From: JAICIG01 sp035532215
GTDB lineage: Bacteria; Planctomycetota; Planctomycetia; Pirellulales; JAICIG01
Assembly: GCA_035532215.1 (NCBI GenBank)
Contig: DATKRK010000351.1
Coordinates: forward strand, 1 to 11,988
Reading direction: 5' to 3'
DNA: 11,988 nucleotides
In this document: positions 1-5,221 of the stretch, piece after piece
Layout of the letters: each line of letters begins with the position of its first letter
Numbering within the stretch: the first letter of the stretch is position 1
Notes under the pieces: model-generated
Told to the model about the DNA's origin: nothing
What the model saw: the letters and a program-made list of their open reading frames with translations, nothing else
Databases searched by the model: none
Translations under genes and position numbers: made by a program

Positions 1-1577
1 GCGCCTACGGCGACAAGCTGCTGCCCGAGACGATGGGCGGCGGTTGCGCGTTTTTCGACTTCGACAACGACGGCGATCAGGATCTGCTGCTGGTGAATTC
101 CGACTACTGGCCGGGGCACGAGCCGGCCGATGCGCCCAAGCCCGCCTCGGCGATTTTCCGCAACGACGGGCAAGGCCATTTCGAAGACGTGACGATGGTC
201 TGTGGGCTGGGCATGCACGGCTACGGCATGGGCGCCGCCGTCGGCGACTTCGACAACGACGGCTGGGTCGACGTGTTCATCTCGGCCGTCGGCAAGAATC
301 GCTTGTTCCGCAATCGCGAAGGGCATTTCACGGAAATCACCGACGCCGCAGGCGTCGGCGGCGCGGCCGATGCCTGGAGCACGAGTTGCGGCTGGTTCGA
401 CTACGACAACGACGGCGATCTCGATCTGTTCGTCGAAAACTATCTGCGTTGGAGTCGCGAAATCGATCTCAGCTTGCACTGCACGCTCAAGGGCGAAGGC
501 CGCGCCTACTGCCGGCCCGACGCCTTCCAGGGCACGTTTCCCTATCTCTATCGCAACGACGGCGGCGGCAAGTTCGCCGACGTTTCGGAAGCCGCCGGCG
601 TGCAAATTCGCAACCCCGACACGGGCGTGCCGCTGGCCAAGTCACTGGGGCTGGCACTGGTCGATCTCGACGCCGACGGTTGGATGGACGTCGTCGTGGC
701 CAACGACACGGTGCAAAACCTGCTGTTTCATAACCGCGGCGACGGCCGCTTCGACGAGATCGGCACGCTCTCGGGCGTGGCCTTCGACCCCGAAGGCCGG
801 GCCCGCGGTGCGATGGGCATCGACGCCGCGCGGTTCCGCAACGACGAAACGCTGGGGCTGGCCATCGGTAATTTTTCCAACGAGATGACCGCCATGTACG
901 TCTCGCAGGGCCTGCCAATGCAGTTCGCCGACGACGCCGTGGCCACCGGCATCGGCCCGCCCTCGCGGCTGATGCTCAAGTTCGGCGTGTTCTTCTTCGA
1001 CTGCGATCTTGACCGGCGGCTCGACGTGTTCACCGCCAACGGGCATCTCGAAGAGGACATTCAGAAAGTGCAGGAAAGCCAGCACTACGAGCAGCCGCCG
1101 CACTTGTATTGGAATTGCGGGCCGGAGGCCGAGAGCGAATTCCTGCTCGTGCCGCCCGAATCGTGCGGCGAAGGCTTCTGCAAGCCGATGGTCGGCCGCG
1201 GCGCGGCCTACGCCGATCTCGACGGCGACGGCGATCTCGACGTGCTGGTCACGACCGTGCGCGGCGCCCCGCGGCTGTTGCGCAACGATCAGCAGCTCGG
1301 GCGCCACTGGCTGCGCGTCAAGCTCAAAGGCACGCGCTCGAACCGCGATGCCATCGGCGCCTGGGTCGACGTGCAAGTCGCGGGCGAGACGCTCAGCCGG
1401 CAAGTCATGCCGACTCGCAGCTATCTCTCGCAAGTCGAGTTGCCCGTGACGTTCGGCCTGGGCGACGCCGATCGGATCGAGTCGCTGACCGTGCGCTGGC
1501 CCGACGGATCACGGCAATCGGTCGAGCCGGACGGCGTCGATCGCTTGATGACGATCGAGCAATCGACGAGCGAATGA
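1..1577 (+). CDS. CRTAC1-like FG-GAP/VCBS repeat protein with ASPIC/UnbV C-terminal domain (5' partial)
   Basis: The frame is already open at the window edge (first full codon at base 3, reading AYGDKLLPET before the first ATG at 33), so the true start lies upstream and the ATG at 33 is internal. At least six FG-GAP/VCBS-type calcium-binding-like motifs of the form D-x-D-N/G-D-G-x-x-D are visible: FDFDNDGDQD (about bp 54), GDFDNDGWVD (about 243), FDYDNDGDLD (about 397), VDLDADGWMD (about 660), a degenerate FDCDLDRRLD (about 993) and ADLDGDGDLD (about 1212). The last 90 or so residues (from about bp 1290) match the ASPIC/UnbV domain: a HWLRVKLKG segment, then IGAWVDV, then a VRWPDGSRQSV strand near the end. 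The family forms beta-propeller-like secreted or surface proteins common in planctomycetes, with no agreed enzymatic role; any signal peptide lies outside the window. The gene ends with TGA at 1575-1577. Confidence 0.93.
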   Translation, partial: AYGDKLLPETMGGGCAFFDFDNDGDQDLLLVNSDYWPGHEPADAPKPASAIFRNDGQGHFEDVTMVCGLGMHGYGMGAAVGDFDNDGWVDVFISAVGKNRLFRNREGHFTEITDAAGVGGAADAWSTSCGWFDYDNDGDLDLFVENYLRWSREIDLSLHCTLKGEGRAYCRPDAFQGTFPYLYRNDGGGKFADVSEAAGVQIRNPDTGVPLAKSLGLALVDLDADGWMDVVVANDTVQNLLFHNRGDGRFDEIGTLSGVAFDPEGRARGAMGIDAARFRNDETLGLAIGNFSNEMTAMYVSQGLPMQFADDAVATGIGPPSRLMLKFGVFFFDCDLDRRLDVFTANGHLEEDIQKVQESQHYEQPPHLYWNCGPEAESEFLLVPPESCGEGFCKPMVGRGAAYADLDGDGDLDVLVTTVRGAPRLLRNDQQLGRHWLRVKLKGTRSNRDAIGAWVDVQVAGETLSRQVMPTRSYLSQVELPVTFGLGDADRIESLTVRWPDGSRQSVEPDGVDRLMTIEQSTSE

Positions 1578-1689
1578 ACTCGACCTCAATTGTTTGGAAT
1601 GACGCGGGGGATGAAAGAGAGCGTGAAGATTCTGATGAGACTCGGAACCAAGATTGCGACTCCCGATTTGAATCAGCGTAAGAAAAGTT

Positions 1690-1762
1690 CTCACGCGGAG
1701 ACGCGGAGCCGCGGAGATGAGAAAACAAAAATGCTCTCTGCGTCTCCGCGCCTCCGCGTGAG
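1690..1762. repeat. Long imperfect palindrome, GCGGAG-type intergenic repeat
   Basis: Two 28-nt arms (1690-1717 and 1735-1762) are inverted repeats matching at 25 of 28 positions, separated by a 17-nt A-rich loop. The arms follow the pattern CTCACGCGGAG-n-CGCGGAG-n-CGCnGAGA. Related arms recur at 3294-3321 and 3537-3579. No T-tract follows on either strand, so an intrinsic terminator is not the obvious reading. It looks like a member of the dispersed GCGGAG/CTCCGC palindromic family found between genes in planctomycetes and several other phyla. It occupies the gap between the ASPIC/UnbV gene and the AhpD-like gene; the rest of 1578-1818 shows nothing recognisable apart from the ribosome binding site at its end. 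Confidence 0.85.
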
Positions 1763-1805
1763 TCCCTGACCGCCTTTACGACCTACCAGATTGCCGCGAC
1801 CCTTT

Positions 1806-1810
1806 GGAGG
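1806..1810 (+). promoter_or_regulatory. Shine-Dalgarno for the AhpD-like gene
   Basis: GGAGG lies 8 nt before the ATG at 1819. This fixes the start at 1819 (MPHIEWIEDE) rather than the in-frame TTG at 1804, which overlaps the SD itself. Confidence 0.85.
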
Positions 1811-1818
1811 AACCGTTA

Positions 1819-2391
1819 ATGCCGCACATCGAATGGATCGAAGACGAAGCCGCCACGGGCCTGGCCGCTGAAGTGTACGCGCTTTGGAAGCGCAACAACC
1901 CGGGACGCGACCGCATGCCGGGCATCTTGAAGTGCTTCAGCCAGCGACCCGATTTTCTGCAGCAGGTGATCGACTTCGGCAACACCATACATTTTTCCGA
2001 AGGGCATCTGACGCGGCGCACGAAGGAAATGATCGCCACCTACGTTTCGGGCCTGAACCAGTGCCTTTACTGAACGGGCTCGCACGCGTATTTCCTGCAG
2101 TTGCAGGGCGGCATGGACGAAACGATCGAAGCTCTCGGACGGGGCGAATTGGCCGCCGCCCCGCTGACGCTCGCGGAGCGCGCGCTGTTGGAATTCGTGG
2201 AATTGGTCACGCAGCATGCTTACCGCACGACGGCCGAAGACACTGCCAAGCTGCGCTCCGCCGGTTGGAGCGACCCGCAGATTGCCGAGGCTGTGTATAT
2301 TACGGCCCTATTCGCCTTCTTTAACCGGGTGGCCGACGCTTTCGGCCTGGAAGATCCCGGCTATCGGCAGATGGCGCCGCCGCAGAAGTAG
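1819..2391 (+). CDS. AhpD/carboxymuconolactone decarboxylase-like selenoprotein (CxxU), TGA read as selenocysteine at residue 85
   Basis: The frame from the ATG at 1819 runs to TAG at 2389-2391 and contains one TGA, at 2071-2073. Read through, it gives a 190-residue protein, a normal size for AhpD-like peroxidase-related enzymes. Before the TGA the protein reads N-Q-C-L-Y and after it T-G-S-H-A-Y-F, so the TGA replaces the second Cys of the family motif C-x-x-C-x-x-x-H. Compared with the catalytic residues of mycobacterial AhpD (E118, C130, C133, H137), the spacing is identical: E70, C82, U85, H89. Tyr84 stands where AhpD has His132. The downstream half (ALLEFVELVTQ, then AVYITALFAFFNRVADAFGL) is typical of the helical CMD fold. 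AhpD-like proteins use the redox-active pair as peroxidases or disulfide reductases; Sec would sit at the resolving or proton-relay-coupled thiol. A SECIS-like hairpin follows. The alternative is a nonsense mutation or a sequencing error of TGC/TGT, but both halves are intact and continuous in frame. The product is probably cytosolic, as no signal peptide is seen. Confidence 0.8.
2071..2073 (+). other. In-frame UGA, predicted selenocysteine codon (Sec85)
   Basis: TGA lies in the context tgc-ctt-tac-TGA-acg-ggc-tcg-cac, encoding C-L-Y-U-T-G-S-H. It is the only stop in 573 bases of this frame, and it replaces a residue that is Cys in ordinary AhpD-family proteins. Cys-to-Sec replacement at a redox cysteine is the usual signature of a selenoprotein. 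Confidence 0.77.
2093..2108 (+). promoter_or_regulatory. Candidate bacterial SECIS hairpin
   Basis: Stem CCTGC (2094-2098) pairs with GCAGG (2103-2107), plus a U-G pair 2093/2108, closing the loop A-G-U-U (2099-2102). The stem begins about 20 nt after the UGA, and the loop begins 25 nt after it. Bacterial SECIS elements are short hairpins inside the coding region just after the UGA, with a small apical loop that has a G in one of its first two positions, bound by SelB. E. coli fdhF has a functionally important G-U in its loop, and the G-U here (2100-2101) fits. The stem is short, and I could not calculate folding energies. Confidence 0.55.
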
Positions 2392-2408
2392 CCGCGGATC
2401 GGGACTTC

Positions 2409-2449
2409 GCATTTTGCGCCCCCGAAAGCTTGCTTTCGGGCGAAAATGC
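2409..2449. repeat. Stepped hairpin downstream of the AhpD-like gene, possible terminator
   Basis: An 8-bp core stem CCCGAAAG/CTTTCGGG (2421-2428/2433-2440) with CTTG loop is extended by CG/CG (2417-2418/2441-2442) and by GCATTTT/AAAATGC (2409-2415/2443-2449), with small bulges on the left side. It begins 18 nt after the TAG of the AhpD-like gene. The 3' side runs into A's rather than a clean T-tract, so it could be a weak terminator, a 3'-end-protecting hairpin or a repeat. It separates the AhpD-like gene from the next gene, arguing against a tight operon. Confidence 0.55.
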
Positions 2450-2457
2450 CGCATAAT
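2430..2457 (+). promoter_or_regulatory. Weak candidate sigma-70-type promoter for the thioredoxin-like gene
   Basis: CATAAT at 2452-2457 resembles a -10 box. A TTGCTT at 2430-2435, 16 nt upstream, is a poor -35 and overlaps the hairpin. The gene start is about 70 nt downstream. Supported only by motif resemblance. Confidence 0.25.
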
Positions 2458-2525
2458 GTCGCCGTGTAACCTACCGGCCTTCGATAGCACTACGTGTTTC
2501 ATTAACCCGGAAAACGAGGATCCCC

Positions 2526-3092
2526 ATGAAAGTGCTGACTTCTTTGTGTGTGGCCCTGATGCTGGCCGGCGCCTCGCTGGCGATCGCGGCCGAGCTGAAA
2601 AGCGGCGTCCAACCCGGCGACGGCATTGGCGCGTTCGACGTGGTGAAATGCGCCGGCGCCGTCGACGACGGCGTGAGCACTGGCGACAAGCTCTGCTATC
2701 GCTGCAAGTACGGCGGCCGCCCGATGGTGATGGTCTTCACCCGCACCACCGACGGCAAAGTGGCCGAACTGGTCAAGAAGCTCGACGCGGCCGTGGCCAA
2801 GAACGCTGACGAGAAGTTGGCCGCCTTCGTGAACCTGCTGGGCGAAGACCAGGAAGCCCTGGAATCGAAGGCCAAGAAGTTCGCCTCGAAGACCAAGGTC
2901 GAAAACGTGCCGGTCGTCGTGCCGGTCGAATTCGAAAACGGCCCGGACAACTACGGCATCAATCCCAAGGCCGAAGTCACGGTGATTTTGGCGGTCGGCG
3001 GCAGCGTTGTTGCGAATCACGCCGTCTCGGGCGAGCTGAACGACAAGACGATCGATGCCATTCTGGCCGACGTCCCCAAGCTGCTGAAGTAA
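2526..3092 (+). CDS. Secreted thioredoxin-fold-like protein with CxxC motif (planctomycete hypothetical family)
   Basis: The 188-residue protein begins with a clear Sec signal peptide (MKVLTSLCVALMLAGASLA; predicted cleavage near A21-A22). The mature part starts with a VQPGDGIGAFDV segment like the N-terminus of peroxiredoxin/thioredoxin-fold proteins. A C57-Y-R-C60 motif follows, then a hydrophobic strand MVMVFTR. A later segment VPVVVPV and strand VTVILAVGG fit the remaining beta strands of a thioredoxin-like fold. The CxxC lies before the strand rather than after it as in true thioredoxins, so catalytic thiol chemistry is an inference; metal or disulfide binding is possible. The ATG at 2526 is preceded by GAGGA at 2516-2520 (5-nt spacer). 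A strong terminator follows at 3157-3199. The gene lies 134 bp after the AhpD-like selenoprotein gene, so a shared redox role is possible but unproven; a hairpin separates them. Confidence 0.85.
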   Translation: MKVLTSLCVALMLAGASLAIAAELKSGVQPGDGIGAFDVVKCAGAVDDGVSTGDKLCYRCKYGGRPMVMVFTRTTDGKVAELVKKLDAAVAKNADEKLAAFVNLLGEDQEALESKAKKFASKTKVENVPVVVPVEFENGPDNYGINPKAEVTVILAVGGSVVANHAVSGELNDKTIDAILADVPKLLK

Positions 3093-3105
3093 GCGTGTAG
3101 CACGT

Positions 3106-3137
3106 CGCTGGCGCCGGATGAAGCCGGCCTTCCAGCG
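3106..3137. repeat. GC-rich hairpin after the thioredoxin-like gene
   Basis: CGCTGG (3106-3111) pairs with CCAGCG (3132-3137), and inner CCGG (3114-3117) pairs with CCGG (3124-3127) around an ATGAAG loop. It lies 14 nt after the stop codon and has no T-tract. It probably stabilises the mRNA end or belongs to a repeat; the true terminator is the next hairpin. Confidence 0.5.
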
Positions 3138-3156
3138 GCGCGAGGATACGATCCAG

Positions 3157-3199
3157 GCCGCGACTCAGTCGGATGTGACCGGCTGAGCGCGGCTTTTTT
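3157..3199 (+). terminator. Rho-independent terminator of the thioredoxin-like gene
   Basis: The left arm has GCCGCG (3157-3162), a bulged A, CTCAG (3164-3168) and TCGG (3169-3172). It pairs with CCGG (3179-3182), CTGAG (3183-3187) and CGCGGC (3188-3193) around an ATGTGA loop. That is a 15-bp stem with one bulge and one G-U pair, followed directly by six T's (3194-3199). It lies 65 nt after the stop codon and terminates plus-strand transcription. Confidence 0.88.
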
Positions 3200-3293
3200 G
3201 TTGGCTCCGTAGCGGAATCCGTCGCTGGCTTTGGGCCGAGAGGTTCGCTCCAAGCCGCTTCCGGTCTATCATCTCCCACGCCGGCTGTCATCG

Positions 3294-3579
3294 CTCGCGC
3301 GGAGCCGCGGAGTCGCAGAGAAAGGAATTGAAGTTGGCCAGCGGCGCCAGGGGATGGGAAACAATCGTAGGTCAGGCTTTCCAGCCTGACACGGCATCAG
3401 GCTGGATACGATACTCGCTCTTACAGAATCTAAGATCCCGCGCCCAAGATGGCCAACTTTGTCCGATCGCTTGGAGAACTGGACCCCAAGACGGCCAACC
3501 GCGCCGGGCGCCTTGGCCGCCTTCGTCCGCTCAACGTCTCTGCGTATCTCTCCTCCGCGGCTCCGCGCCTCCGCGTGAG
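3294..3579. repeat. Repeat-filled intergenic region bounded by inverted GCGGAG-type arms
   Basis: The gap between 3200 and 3721 has no credible gene. The arm at 3294-3321 (CTCGCGCGGAGCCGCGGAG...) and the inverted arm at 3537-3579 (ending CCTCCGCGTGAG) belong to the same family as the palindrome at 1690-1762. Here the arms are about 215 bp apart, with other repeats nested between them. An open frame runs through the area, but its translation is made of repeat-derived words (GQAFQPD, QDGQP) and it has no RBS, so it is not called. Confidence 0.7.
3369..3405. repeat. TCAGGC-TTTCCA-GCCTGA hairpin repeat
   Basis: GTCAGGC (3371-3377) and GCCTGAC (3384-3390) form a 7-bp hairpin with a TTTCCA loop, followed by a partial echo CATCAGGCTGGA. 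In one frame it translates to GQAFQPD, a phrase familiar from spurious planctomycete ORFs, indicating a dispersed repeat. Confidence 0.65.
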
Positions 3580-3622
3580 TCTTCGGGATTCACAACGCAT
3601 GGAACTTGCCAAGATGGCCAAC
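3445..3622. repeat. Three copies of CAAGAyGGCCAAC
   Basis: The 13-mer CAAGATGGCCAAC occurs at 3445-3457 and 3610-3622, and a one-base variant (CAAGACGGCCAAC) at 3487-3499, always after a C or CC. Spacings of 42 and 123 bp are irregular, so it is not a CRISPR or a tandem array. It looks like another short dispersed intergenic repeat. Confidence 0.6.
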
Positions 3623-3721
3623 CCAGCGCGACAACTTGCAAGCTGAAAACCTGTTCGCCGGGCGAGGGCGCCCGGCCCTCCCTAGAACTTGGAACTCAAA
3701 GCTTTTCGCCCCGTCGCAGCT

Positions 3722-5194
3722 TCAAATGATCTGCCGGATCGGTTCGACGTGCTCGACGCCGACCAGCTTCTGATCGAGCCCGCCGTAAAAGTACGACAGC
3801 GCGTTGGGATTCAGCCCGAGTTGCTGCAAGACCGTGGCGTGCAAGTGTTTGACGTGCAGCGGCTCTTCGACGGCGGCCGCGCCCAGTTCGTCGGTGGCGC
3901 CGAAGCTTTGGCCTCCCTGGATGCCGCCGCCGGCCATCCACATCGTAAAGCCGTAAGCGTTGTGGTCGCGGCCGGTCCCTTTGGCGTATTCGGCCGTCGG
4001 CTGGCGGCCGAATTCGCCGCCCCAGACGATCAGCGTTTCGTCGAGCAAGCCGCGCTGCTTGAGATCTTTGATCAAGCCGGCGATCGGCTTGTCGGTGTTG
4101 CCGGCATGAAAGCTGTGGTTCTTCTCCAGGTCGCCGTGCGCGTCCCAGTTCGAGTCGTTGTGGGCGCCGCCGGAATAAAGTTGCACGAACCGGACGCCGC
4201 GTTCGACCAGCCGCCGGGCGAACAGGCAGCGGCGGCCGAAATCGAGCGTCCGCTCCTGGTCGAGCCCGTACAACTCCAGCGTCTCTTGCGATTCTTGGCT
4301 CAAGTCGACCGCCTCGGGGGCGTATTGCTGCATCTTGTAGGCCAACTCGTAGCTGGCGATGCGCGCGGCCAGATTGCTGTTGTCGGCGCGGCCGGCGAGA
4401 TGCTCGGCGTTGGCTTCGTGCAGCGCGTCGAGCAATTTCCGCTGGATCGGCTGCGTGACGCCATCGGGCAGGTTCAAATCGACGATCGGCGCCCCCCTCG
4501 AGCGCATCACCGTGCCTTGGTAGGTGGCCGGCATGTAGCCGCTCGACCAGTTCTTGGCGCCGCTGATCGGCCCGCCGCTGGGGTCGAGCATCACGACGAA
4601 GCCCGGCAGGTTTTCGTTCACGCTGCCCAGGCCGTAGTTGATCCACGAGCCGAGCGCCGGGCTGCCGCTCTGGATGCGGCCGGAGTTCATCTGCAGCATG
4701 GCCGAGCCGTGAATCGGCGAGTCGGCGGTCATCGACTTGAGGAAGGCGAGGTCGTCGGCGCACGTGGCCAGATGGGGAAACAAGTCGGAGATCCACTGGC
4801 CCGACTGGCCGTATTGCTTGAACTTCCATTTCGGGCCGACAACGCGACCTTCGCTCTTGGCGCCGCCGCGGCCCTTGGTCTTGACCGGGATCGTCTGGCC
4901 ATCGAGATCGTAAAGCTTCGGCTTGTAATCGAACGTGTCGACGTGGCTCGGGCCGCCGTACATGAACAGGAAGATCACGCTCTTGGCTTTGGGAGCAAAG
5001 TGCGGCGGCTTGGCCGCCAGCGGCGTGGCCAGCGGCGTGGCGCCGTCGGCCGCCACCGCCTGCGAAGCCAGGAATCCGTCGCGCTCGAGCAAGCCGGCCA
5101 GCGCCACCGACGTAAACGCGCCGCCGGCCTGCCACAAAAATTCGCGCCGCGTGCGGCGGCAAAAGGTGTTTTTCGGCGAAGAGGGCGAATTCAT
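3722..5194 (-). CDS. DUF1501 family protein, Tat-exported
   Basis: The 490-residue protein begins with a twin-arginine signal (T-R16-R17-E-F-L-W, followed by a GGAFTSVALAGLL hydrophobic stretch) and then shows the DUF1501 family along nearly all of its length. Recognisable blocks are SVIFLFMYGGPSHVDTFDYK near residue 75, HNDSNWDAHGDLEKNH near 310, and the ending WGGEFGRQP...GRDHNAYGF...AGGGIQGG, then HVKHLHATVLQQLGL. DUF1501 has a fold related to sulfatases/alkaline phosphatases; its substrate is unknown. Start at 5194 is supported by AAGGA 8 nt upstream. It lies 27 bp downstream of the DUF1549/DUF1553 gene, the standard arrangement in planctomycetes, so the two are probably co-transcribed and act together in the cell envelope. 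The stop codon is TGA at 3724-3722. Confidence 0.95.
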   Translation of the reverse strand: MNSPSSPKNTFCRRTRREFLWQAGGAFTSVALAGLLERDGFLASQAVAADGATPLATPLAAKPPHFAPKAKSVIFLFMYGGPSHVDTFDYKPKLYDLDGQTIPVKTKGRGGAKSEGRVVGPKWKFKQYGQSGQWISDLFPHLATCADDLAFLKSMTADSPIHGSAMLQMNSGRIQSGSPALGSWINYGLGSVNENLPGFVVMLDPSGGPISGAKNWSSGYMPATYQGTVMRSRGAPIVDLNLPDGVTQPIQRKLLDALHEANAEHLAGRADNSNLAARIASYELAYKMQQYAPEAVDLSQESQETLELYGLDQERTLDFGRRCLFARRLVERGVRFVQLYSGGAHNDSNWDAHGDLEKNHSFHAGNTDKPIAGLIKDLKQRGLLDETLIVWGGEFGRQPTAEYAKGTGRDHNAYGFTMWMAGGGIQGGQSFGATDELGAAAVEEPLHVKHLHATVLQQLGLNPNALSYFYGGLDQKLVGVEHVEPIRQII

Positions 5195-5221
5195 GGTTTC
5201 ATTCCTTGCGCGCCTGTTTTT

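Noticed and set aside
1690..1762. Intrinsic terminator of the ASPIC/UnbV gene
   Set aside because: The stem is long, but no T-tract follows on either strand and the same arms recur elsewhere, so a dispersed repeat is the better reading.
2101..2391. Separate small gene starting at TTG 2101
   Set aside because: It is in the same frame as the gene from 1819, has no SD, and begins in the middle of the AhpD fold. It is the second half of the TGA-containing gene.
3445..3622. CRISPR-like spaced repeats
   Set aside because: Only three 13-nt copies with unequal spacing (42 and 123 bp), one with a mismatch, and no cas genes.
3328..3729. Plus-strand open frame in the repeat region
   Set aside because: The translation consists of repeat-derived phrases (GQAFQPD, QDGQP), lacks an SD and runs into the 3' end of the DUF1501 gene on the opposite strand.
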